A DNA stretch of 49,561 nucleotides from Rugosibacter sp. (GTDB lineage: Bacteria > Pseudomonadota > Gammaproteobacteria > Burkholderiales > Rhodocyclaceae), in the NCBI GenBank assembly GCA_004322535.1, contig SCUZ01000039.1, positions 1 to 49,561 of the forward strand. Reading direction: 5' to 3'. The notes under the pieces are model-generated. The model saw nothing but the letters and a program-made list of their open reading frames with translations. It had not been told where the DNA came from and did no database searches. Both the position numbers and the translations under genes were made by a program. Numbering within the stretch: the stretch's first letter is position 1; every line of letters starts with the position of its first letter. Below are positions 1 to 6,720 of the stretch, one piece after another.

Positions 1-1001
1 GTCCACGTCAAGGCTTCAATCGCGCCCGGGCCGCGTGGCAACCAAACCTTGAAGGTATTGGGGCCGACAAGAAATGAATTGTTGGGGAAAATCGTGCCAT
101 CCCAGGCAGAGTTGTAAAACTTGGCACGCACCTCGCCTAGCCGCTCTGCCACTTTGGGCGTCTGTGCAGCAAGCCACGCCAGCAACATCTCGTTTTCACG
201 CGCGGTAACATAAATACCACCGCGACCACCATAAGTAATCGCCGCACCATGCCCACCTCGGCTCGTAAAATGCATCCCCATGACTTCTGCCGGTGCGGGC
301 AGCGACGCATTACCCTGCAACGCCATCAGCGGCGATTGGGAAAACAGCACCTGTGTTGATGAGGCATGTGTCCAACCCACGTGATACATATCGCCAATAA
401 AATTCTCGCCCGGCGTTTTCCAGTTGCAATACAGCATCGAGCGGCTAGGCGGACCAATCAATTCAGTGCCTCCCGGTGCGCCCATCCAGGCCTCAAGATA
501 CCAGACAGCTTCACCAAGATATTCGCGTAGCGAAGGTGCCTGCGGATCAAAACAGCCATAGATAAAACCGCAGAAACTATCTACCAGCGCCACCTCTACG
601 AGGCCATGCGTTGATTTATCGAGCTGATTGTTATAAACCTCTTTTTCTAACGGCACGCCTTGCAGCGAGCCATCAATGCCATACGCCCAGCCGTGGTAGC
701 TACACACAAAGCTGCGCGTATTGCCCGCTTCTGCCGCACAAACCCGGGCGCCACGATGCGAGCATGAATTGACAAACGCACGTACTTTGCCGTTCTGCTG
801 GCGCACGACGATGACATTATCCTGACCCATCTTGGTTGTGATGAAGTCCCCCGTATTGGGTATCAAGCTCTCGTGCGTCAGAAACAACCAGCAGCGCGCA
901 AAAATGCGCTCCATTTCCAGATCGTAAATCGCTTGATCGTGAAAAATTCGCCGACTTTGAATCCCGTCTTTTGTATTGATTAACGTACTGAAATCAACCA
1001 T
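1..1001 (-). CDS. Rieske ring-hydroxylating dioxygenase alpha subunit, NDO family (partial, C-terminus outside window)
   Basis: About 333 N-terminal residues are present; the gene runs off the left edge. The Rieske [2Fe-2S] ligands are C80-x-H82 and C100-x2-H103. The mononuclear iron region is N200, D204, H207 and H212 (motif ENFIGDMYHVGWTH), the spacing of naphthalene dioxygenase alpha subunits. It would oxygenate an aromatic ring using electrons from a ferredoxin and reductase. Start chosen at 1001 because an AGGAGG ribosome site lies just upstream. It is clearly paralogous to the alpha subunit at 15711-17045 (same motif positions, long shared stretches), but no beta subunit is visible next to it within the window; one may lie beyond the edge. 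It follows the HbpS-like gene on the same strand, 55 nt downstream. Substrate unknown. Confidence 0.93.
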   Translation of the reverse strand, partial: MVDFSTLINTKDGIQSRRIFHDQAIYDLEMERIFARCWLFLTHESLIPNTGDFITTKMGQDNVIVVRQQNGKVRAFVNSCSHRGARVCAAEAGNTRSFVCSYHGWAYGIDGSLQGVPLEKEVYNNQLDKSTHGLVEVALVDSFCGFIYGCFDPQAPSLREYLGEAVWYLEAWMGAPGGTELIGPPSRSMLYCNWKTPGENFIGDMYHVGWTHASSTQVLFSQSPLMALQGNASLPAPAEVMGMHFTSRGGHGAAITYGGRGGIYVTARENEMLLAWLAAQTPKVAERLGEVRAKFYNSAWDGTIFPNNSFLVGPNTFKVWLPRGPGAIEALTW

Positions 1002-1056
1002 GCACTGCCTCCTTGGAGAAACCATTGGCACAACAGGCCAAGAATCGGGCAGAAAA

Positions 1057-1494
1057 TCAGCCTGCCAGACCTAATGCCTTAAGGCCTGCCTGGGCGCATT
1101 CTGTATCTTCATTTTCTAGTGCGCCAGACACGCCAATACCGCCGATTATTTGGCCATCGATAATAATCGGCAAGCCACCACCGAAGGCAGTAAAACGTGG
1201 ACGTAGCGGCACGCCCTGTTGCACTGCCTCGGAGTGCGCTTTAAGTGCCTCATGCCACATGCCTGTCGGCATACCAAAACCCGCTGCGGTGTACGCTTTA
1301 TCAATCGCAATATCTATTGAATGCAATGGTGCCCCTGGCATACGCAAAAAAGCAACCAGCAAGCCGCCACGATCCACAACCGCGGCATTCACACGCAACC
1401 CCATAGCAACTGCCTTTTCAATCGCTGCCTTTACCGCGTCATTAGCGGCTGCCCAATCGATGATGGGTTGATTCACAAAACATGGCTTGCTCAT
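1057..1494 (-). CDS. GlcG/HbpS family (DUF336) heme-binding-like protein
   Basis: A 145-residue single-domain protein with the family's features: the conserved VVDRGG strand near the middle, a glycine-rich segment (FGGGLPI) and a C-terminal IGGIGVSG motif. HbpS-type proteins bind heme or cobalamin-like ligands; GlcG-type relatives are common passengers of aromatic and glycolate catabolic operons with unsettled function. GGGAGAG precedes the ATG. It is the first gene after the terminator at 1691-1730, with its own candidate promoter, and is followed by a dioxygenase alpha subunit, so the two probably form a separate transcription unit. Family assignment is firm; role is not. Confidence 0.85.
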   Translation of the reverse strand: MSKPCFVNQPIIDWAAANDAVKAAIEKAVAMGLRVNAAVVDRGGLLVAFLRMPGAPLHSIDIAIDKAYTAAGFGMPTGMWHEALKAHSEAVQQGVPLRPRFTAFGGGLPIIIDGQIIGGIGVSGALENEDTECAQAGLKALGLAG

Positions 1495-1543
1495 TTTCTC
1501 TCCCTGAATAATTTATTATTAAAATTTAGGTGCTACGCGCGGG

Positions 1544-1567
1544 TACCAAACCATGCTCAGTTTGGTA
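1544..1567. promoter_or_regulatory. Inverted repeat, candidate operator upstream of the HbpS-like gene
   Basis: Perfect 8-bp arms TACCAAAC and GTTTGGTA separated by 8 nt. It lies 50 nt upstream of the ATG at 1494 and just downstream of the candidate promoter at 1585-1613 (minus strand), a position suited to a repressor. No cognate regulator can be named. Confidence 0.4.
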
Positions 1568-1584
1568 ATGTCTTTTATAAAACA

Positions 1585-1613
1585 AGTATGCAACTCAGCG
1601 CCGTATAGGTCAA
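1585..1613 (-). promoter_or_regulatory. Candidate sigma-70 promoter for HbpS-like gene and dioxygenase alpha 1
   Basis: On the minus strand TTGACC (1613-1608) is separated by 17 nt from CATACT (1590-1585). The -35 is close to consensus and the -10 is moderate. It sits between the terminator at 1691-1730 and the gene start at 1494. The rest of the 319-nt gap 1495-1813 holds only this promoter, the inverted repeat and the terminator. Confidence 0.4.
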
Positions 1614-1690
1614 TTCGCCATTTCTGATACGCCTTATTTAATCAGCAAATAGACGCTGCTACCCAATCCTCAAGCAGGTTCTCTAGTACA

Positions 1691-1730
1691 AATAAAAAGC
1701 GGCAACCTGTACAGGTTGCTGCTTTTTATT
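1691..1730. terminator. Bidirectional rho-independent terminator
   Basis: A hairpin with arms GCAACCTG and CAGGTTGC, extended by GC pairs and flanked by an A-run on the left and a T-run on the right, so it can act on both strands. It lies 84 nt downstream of the ring-cleavage dioxygenase stop and separates that operon from the HbpS/alpha unit. Confidence 0.8.
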
Positions 1731-1813
1731 ACGCTGCATTAAAACATTGCTATCGATCAACTACGCAAAAAGTCGGTGTTGGTGATACGGCAACGATGCA
1801 CTTAACCATTAAC

Positions 1814-2764
1814 TTAAACCGGCGTATAAACGTTGGAGAAAGAATCTACCCACTCACGCGCGGTGTAAAAAATTCCGCGTGCCATTTCTTCTTCTACCCA
1901 AGTGATCACTGGCATATCGGGGTGTGCTGCATAGCCCATGCCGGCGAAGGTTTCGTTACGGATGCCGTTCGGGTCAAAAAAGTAAATGGTCTCGCCACGC
2001 GTAATGCCATGGCGCGAGGGCAGTAGCTCAATCTTGACGCGATTCTTCGACAGGATATCGCCTGCATGCAAAATGTCATGCCAGCCATCAAGGAAGAACG
2101 ACAAATGGTGAAAGCCGGCAGTCGGTGCACCAACAATCGCGATGTCATGCGGCTTAACGGTGCGCGTCATGAAGGCGGCTGCCATCACTTTGTGGCCTGG
2201 CCCGACCATCGCTTGCTCGGTCAGACGAAAATCCAGTGCGCCCTTTAGAAAATCATGGCAGTCAGCCACACGGTTAATCCCTTTTTCCGGGTTCAATTCG
2301 CCCAGAATCAGGCAGTGATCCAGCCAATGCGCGCCAATGCCATGCTTTGAATCTGGCCATGGATCAGGGTTCATTACGCCCACATCTTTGCCCAGGAAAT
2401 CTTTCTGTGCAAAAAGATACATCCGCTGTCCGCTGGGCAGCATAAAACTGATCGAGCGGCCACAAAAAGTGAGCTCGCCCGCTGCATGTTTGCTCACCGC
2501 AACGCCTGCATCCGCCACACGTTTGCCCAGCACGTCCAAATCAGCATCGTTCTCAACCTTGTAGGCGATGTGATCAAGCTGTGCGCGGTCGGATGGTTTG
2601 AGCACGACAGAATACTTGTCCCATTCATCCCAACATTTCAAATAAGCTGTGCCATCGGCATCGCGATGGGTAACATCCATGCCAACCACCTTCGTATAGT
2701 GGTTAACAGAGGCAGCGATATCCATCACGCGTAAAGAAACGTGACCAATTCGGGTAACTCCCAT
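1814..2764 (-). CDS. Extradiol ring-cleavage dioxygenase, catechol 2,3-dioxygenase type (VOC superfamily)
   Basis: A 316-residue two-domain type I extradiol dioxygenase closely resembling XylE/DmpB. Fe(II) ligand candidates are H150, H219 or H220 (FHH), and E271; H206 (KPHD), H252 (RHG) and Y261 match the second-shell and catalytic residues of that family. The family signature around YFFDPNGIRNE is intact. It would cleave a catechol-like diol next to the hydroxyls. AAGGAGA precedes the start. It follows the dihydrodiol dehydrogenase and flavin reductase genes, the correct context for an upper aromatic pathway. In a naphthalene-like pathway NahC would be expected here, so the preferred diol is uncertain. 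Confidence 0.92.
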   Translation of the reverse strand: MGVTRIGHVSLRVMDIAASVNHYTKVVGMDVTHRDADGTAYLKCWDEWDKYSVVLKPSDRAQLDHIAYKVENDADLDVLGKRVADAGVAVSKHAAGELTFCGRSISFMLPSGQRMYLFAQKDFLGKDVGVMNPDPWPDSKHGIGAHWLDHCLILGELNPEKGINRVADCHDFLKGALDFRLTEQAMVGPGHKVMAAAFMTRTVKPHDIAIVGAPTAGFHHLSFFLDGWHDILHAGDILSKNRVKIELLPSRHGITRGETIYFFDPNGIRNETFAGMGYAAHPDMPVITWVEEEMARGIFYTAREWVDSFSNVYTPV

Positions 2765-2845
2765 GAGAATCTCCTTCGTTTTATATGATTTGATTGATAA
2801 AACTAACTCGGCAATATTTTTTGCGCGAAGCTTAACGGATACAGC

Positions 2846-3349
2846 TTACACCTTGACGGGTGGTGAAAAAATCCCCTCCGCTTCGGGTATGGCATAACGC
2901 CCCCGATAAAACATCAGTGGTAATGCCAACTCATCCACACTAAAGTGCTCTACACGCCCGATCATTATGACATGATCGCCACCTTCAACACAGCGCTCTG
3001 TTGAACATTCAAACACTGCTGCGCATCCCGGAAACAAAGGTACTTCGCCCAGCCCATGCTCGAATGCAATTCCATCGAACTTTTCCGTTGAAGGTCGTGC
3101 AAAGCGATCTGATAAAGCTTGCTGATCTGCCGCCAATACATGCACAGCAAAATGCTTGGCTTTAGCAAACGCCGGGTAACTAAATGCCTTGATCCCTATG
3201 CTCCACAGCACCAGCGGCGGGTCAAGCGAGAGTGAATTAAAACTATTCGCGGTTACACCAATTGCGCCGCCCTTTTCATCACGTGTCGTAATGATGGTAA
3301 CACCCGTCGCAAAACTGCCCAGCGCATTACGAAATTGCTTGGTATCCAT
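2846..3349 (-). CDS. Flavin reductase (HpaC-like domain)
   Basis: A 167-residue flavin-reductase-like domain protein: N-terminal GSFATGVTIIT, the TANSFNSLSLDPPLV segment and a C-terminal GDHVIMIGRV motif are typical of NAD(P)H:FMN/FAD reductases that supply reduced flavin to a separate monooxygenase. Candidate partner in this array is the luciferase-like monooxygenase at 20757-21974, some 17 kb away on the same strand. The ribosome site is weak. It sits between the dihydrodiol dehydrogenase (25 nt) and the ring-cleavage dioxygenase, so co-transcription is likely. Confidence 0.88.
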   Translation of the reverse strand: MDTKQFRNALGSFATGVTIITTRDEKGGAIGVTANSFNSLSLDPPLVLWSIGIKAFSYPAFAKAKHFAVHVLAADQQALSDRFARPSTEKFDGIAFEHGLGEVPLFPGCAAVFECSTERCVEGGDHVIMIGRVEHFSVDELALPLMFYRGRYAIPEAEGIFSPPVKV

Positions 3350-3374
3350 GCTTTATATCTTTATTGTTAATGGG

Positions 3375-4190
3375 TTATAGATCATCGCCACCGGCAGTAG
3401 ACATAAACCCGCGCATGCCGATACCACCATCCGTATTGATAAAGGCACCCGTTGTTACTGACGAATTCGCGCGCGACGCCAGCAGCACATAAGGCCCGCA
3501 ATAATCCGCAGGCGACGGCATAACGTGCAGCGGGGTGATATGTTTAACCATGTCTTCGAGATTATCCAGCTGATTCAGTTTGGTGCCCTCCGTACCTGTC
3601 GCCTTTAGACCACCCAGCTCGGTTTTCATGCCCCCAGGGGCAACGCCATTGACGCGTACTTTGGGCGCCAGCTCATAGGCGAGTTGTTTGACTACACCAA
3701 CCAGGGCATGTTTGGATGCAGTGTAGATCACGCCGCCACCGTCGGGATAAAAACCTGCATTGGAGATAGTGAAAATCACGTTACCACGGGTTTTTAATAA
3801 CTCGGGCAATGCTGCCTTTACACCCAAAATACCGCCTTTCACATTTACCGCCATCAACTCATCGAAGGCGGGCCCGACTTTTTCAGCATCGGTATGCGCG
3901 AGCTTCATGAAAAAGTCAAAAATACCTGCATTGGCAATAAACGTATCAATCTTGCCAAATCTGGCCACGGTCGCTTGCACCGCTTTTTCATTATCAGCAT
4001 AAAGAGTGATATCGCCTTGCGTTGCACAGACCTTATCACCAAAATCCTGGCTGAGCTTTTGCACTTTAGCTGCATCACGCTCGATCACGCCCACGCGGGC
4101 GCCTTCTTGAATAAACCGTTCAACCAGCGCACGACCCAAGCCGGAGCCACCACCGCTGATCAATGCCACATCATTTTCTAACCAACCCAT
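3375..4190 (-). CDS. cis-Dihydrodiol dehydrogenase, BphB/NahB-type short-chain dehydrogenase
   Basis: A 271-residue classical SDR. The NAD site is GGGSGLGR (13-20), then NAG (87-89), and the catalytic residues S143, Y156 and K160 are in place. The stretch from GNVIFTISNAGFYP through GGGVIYTASKHA is nearly that of biphenyl and naphthalene cis-dihydrodiol dehydrogenases, so it probably rearomatises the dioxygenase product to a catechol with NAD+. I chose the ATG at 4190 because AAGGAG lies just before it; a longer frame beginning at 4229 would run through the terminator hairpin. No promoter fits between that terminator and the start. Confidence 0.92.
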   Translation of the reverse strand: MGWLENDVALISGGGSGLGRALVERFIQEGARVGVIERDAAKVQKLSQDFGDKVCATQGDITLYADNEKAVQATVARFGKIDTFIANAGIFDFFMKLAHTDAEKVGPAFDELMAVNVKGGILGVKAALPELLKTRGNVIFTISNAGFYPDGGGVIYTASKHALVGVVKQLAYELAPKVRVNGVAPGGMKTELGGLKATGTEGTKLNQLDNLEDMVKHITPLHVMPSPADYCGPYVLLASRANSSVTTGAFINTDGGIGMRGFMSTAGGDDL

Positions 4191-4206
4191 GCTCTTCTCC
4201 TTGAAA

Positions 4207-4248
4207 TAAAAAACCCAGGCAGCCCGCAACTGCGCAAGCGGCCTGGAT
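4207..4248 (-). terminator. Rho-independent terminator after DUF1329 copy 1
   Basis: On the minus strand the arms CCAGGC and GCCTGG, with inner CCGC/GCGG pairs, are followed by a run of six T. It matches the terminator behind the second DUF1329 gene (11392-11436), with paired base changes in the stem, which supports function. The SDR ribosome site follows within a few bases, so SDR expression may depend on readthrough. Confidence 0.75.
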
Positions 4249-4264
4249 AGTCTAAACGAACTGT

Positions 4265-5575
4265 TTATTGACGCGAACGAATATATTCAATCGTATACAC
4301 GCTTGGTGGCACTGGCTCCAGTGAAACACGGAAGTTAAGCGTGGTGCATTGCCCAGCTTGAATATCAATCATCGAGCCTGAGTCCCACGTCCAGCGACCT
4401 TCTTTCGCCGCTGCGGGCAACTGGCCTGAAGAGTGACCAATTCCTAATGCCCAAAGCTTCCAGAACTCGCCTTTGCGATCATACACTTCACTCACCGCGC
4501 CATGGAATGACTCCGCATCAAAGTACAGTGTGCGCTTGGAAATGGGATGATCAGCACGCTTCGGAACCATTTCTACGATATAAACCTTGCGTAGACTCCA
4601 AGGCGCATCTGACCAACAGCCACCTTGCCCGTGAAATGCCGTGTATTTCCAGTCAGCGACTTTGTACTCTTCACGCAGCTTGCCGGAACCGTGTTTGTAA
4701 TAGGGGAACAACAGATTCTTCGTACCCACATATTTCCAGGTGAAATCGTTCACTTTTCCGTTAAAGCCACGGAACTCTTCAATCATCACGTTAGACCCTA
4801 AAAATGGATCCGTCGTGGCAGCAGTGGACAAGCGACGTGCGCGACGCTGAAAGCCCAGATAGAGCTGACCATCATCGTCCTTGGAGCTGTCAACCCGACG
4901 CTTGAACAGTACGGCGGTGTCTTTCAAGTCCTGAGGTGCCTTTACAGCCAAGTTGATCATGTTGTAAAACTCATCCGACCCGGGAAGATTGACCGGCGCA
5001 TGCATCGTACGGTTGCCGGTGTTGGAAAGCGCGCCGGGGCCAAAAGTAACGGTACGGTTAATCTTGCCGGTCTTCGCATCGCGATATTCCCACACAAATG
5101 GGTCAATGTTGATGTCATCTGGCACTTCAAGGCTATAGCGATTATTCCAGGCAAGCTTTTCACCTGCATTCGGATCACTCGCCGATGGCTCATAGGGGAA
5201 AGGCATACCCCCTTTGTAACCTTCGATCTTGCCTGTGCCAAACTGAACCTTTGCTGAAGCAGCAGATTTCTTGGATGCTTCGATAAAACCTGCAGGCGCC
5301 GGATTTGAAAGTTGCTTACCTACAGTAATCGTCGCATTACCCGCCTTTATCTGATCTAAAACCCGCGGCGGCAATACATCTTTAAATTGATCTGCGTTAT
5401 TTTTATCGATCACCACACCTTCTTTGACCCCCGATGCCGAAGGAAAGCCCTTGGCATAGGGGTTCATGAAGGCATCGATTTCTGCATCGGTCGCCGCGCA
5501 GGCGGTACCCATAACAACACCCATCATCAAACTGGCGATGATGGGTGCCGCATGTTTTTTCATTCTAAGCATCAT
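4265..5575 (-). CDS. DUF1329 periplasmic protein, copy 1
   Basis: A 436-residue protein with a signal peptide (KK followed by a hydrophobic stretch, probable cleavage after ACA near residue 26) and the DUF1329 domain over the rest. DUF1329 proteins resemble the LolA/LolB fold and are usually found with DUF1302 outer-membrane proteins in hydrophobic-substrate catabolic clusters; a role in envelope transport of the substrate is inferred, not shown. AAAGGA precedes the start. It is roughly four-fifths identical to the DUF1329 gene at 11457-12764, and its upstream flank is a copy of that gene's flank. No DUF1302 gene accompanies this copy. Confidence 0.9.
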   Translation of the reverse strand: MMLRMKKHAAPIIASLMMGVVMGTACAATDAEIDAFMNPYAKGFPSASGVKEGVVIDKNNADQFKDVLPPRVLDQIKAGNATITVGKQLSNPAPAGFIEASKKSAASAKVQFGTGKIEGYKGGMPFPYEPSASDPNAGEKLAWNNRYSLEVPDDINIDPFVWEYRDAKTGKINRTVTFGPGALSNTGNRTMHAPVNLPGSDEFYNMINLAVKAPQDLKDTAVLFKRRVDSSKDDDGQLYLGFQRRARRLSTAATTDPFLGSNVMIEEFRGFNGKVNDFTWKYVGTKNLLFPYYKHGSGKLREEYKVADWKYTAFHGQGGCWSDAPWSLRKVYIVEMVPKRADHPISKRTLYFDAESFHGAVSEVYDRKGEFWKLWALGIGHSSGQLPAAAKEGRWTWDSGSMIDIQAGQCTTLNFRVSLEPVPPSVYTIEYIRSRQ

Positions 5576-5662
5576 GGTTTCCTTTATAAAAATCAGAACT
5601 AATGGTCTTATCGATCTGCTGAATGGTTTTGCAATAAGCCAGCACTATGGTTGCAGGTGTAG

Positions 5663-6595
5663 TTAATCCGCGAACTGCTTAACGAGAAACTTCACAATGG
5701 CATCATGGAGTTCCTTGCTGCGCGGCACCACTCCAGACATCCAGTAGACACCATGAATCAATCCGTCAAAACGAATGACTTCCGTTTCAACACCGGCGTC
5801 AGCCAACTGTTTACCGTATGCCTCGGCTTCATCTCGGGCAACTTCGTACTCCGTGCTGAGAATCAATGCCGGCGGCAGGCCGACCAGCGAAGCAGCCTTG
5901 CAGGGTGAAGCCAGCGGATTTTTCGCATCATCGGGCGAGGCAAGGTACTGGGCCCAGAACCAATCCAGCCCAGCAGCGGTGATGATGTAGCCATCCTTGA
6001 ATTCGGTACGCGACGGCAGTTTCGCCATCGGATCGATAACCGGGTAGATAAGAACCTGCGCACGGATGCGAGGCCCTCCTTCATCCCGCGACCGCTGAGC
6101 CGCCACCGCGGCAAGGTTTCCACCAGCGCTGTCGCCCATAACGGCGATCCGCGAGTTGTCGCCACCATATTGTTGGATGTTCGCCGCCACCCATTTGAGT
6201 GCGGCGAAGGTATCGTCGGTCGCCGCCGGAAACTTGTGTTCCGGAGCAAGGCGGTAACTGACCGCGACCACGATAACCCCAGCATCGTTTGCCAGCGCGC
6301 GGCTGGGCTGATCAGTAACGGACAACCCGCCAGCGACCCATCCGCCACCGTGGAAATAGACAACTACCGGCAAAGGCGCAGGGCTTTCGGGAATATAGAT
6401 TTTGAGGTCCTGGTTGCCACCGGGACCTGGGTATACGGTATCAACGACGCGAGCAATCTCCTGCGGCTTCGCTTGGAGTCCAATGAAAGATTCGACGACA
6501 CCACGAACCTCCTGCACACTCATCTCTTCGAATGACTTAAGCCCCTGCTTGATCAGGGCATCATTAAGACTCTTGACTGCTGTATCGACGGGCAT
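5663..6595 (-). CDS. Alpha/beta hydrolase, HSL-type (GDXG) esterase/lipase
   Basis: A 310-residue enzyme with the hormone-sensitive-lipase oxyanion motif HGGG (82-85), nucleophile S156 in GDSAGG, D255 and H281 (GLIHGVYW) as the rest of the triad. It would hydrolyse small carboxyl esters or lactones and is probably cytoplasmic, as no signal peptide is visible. AGGAGA lies just before the ATG. It follows the Baeyer-Villiger monooxygenase gene on the same strand (125 nt gap). An esterase next to a BVMO commonly opens the ester or lactone product, so a two-step ketone oxidation is a reasonable inference. Confidence 0.9.
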   Translation of the reverse strand: MPVDTAVKSLNDALIKQGLKSFEEMSVQEVRGVVESFIGLQAKPQEIARVVDTVYPGPGGNQDLKIYIPESPAPLPVVVYFHGGGWVAGGLSVTDQPSRALANDAGVIVVAVSYRLAPEHKFPAATDDTFAALKWVAANIQQYGGDNSRIAVMGDSAGGNLAAVAAQRSRDEGGPRIRAQVLIYPVIDPMAKLPSRTEFKDGYIITAAGLDWFWAQYLASPDDAKNPLASPCKAASLVGLPPALILSTEYEVARDEAEAYGKQLADAGVETEVIRFDGLIHGVYWMSGVVPRSKELHDAIVKFLVKQFAD

Positions 6596-6720
6596 ATGAC
6601 TCTCCTAGTGTAATTCTTCGACGCTCACGTCGCCCACCTCGAGTAGGCGGGCACACGGCTTTTTTGGTTGGACAAGGGCAGCTATGTTACAGCTAAAATA
6701 ACGGCTCGTGATGACTGAGC

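Noticed and set aside
1013-1471. 152-codon plus-strand frame opposite the HbpS-like gene
   Set aside because: Composition of a shadow frame; the minus-strand protein has the full family pattern and a ribosome site.
6630-6670. GC-rich imperfect hairpin between the BVMO and the esterase as a terminator
   Set aside because: The stem has a mismatch and the nearest T-run (plus-strand side) is about 10 nt away; on the transcribed minus strand there is no T-run after it.
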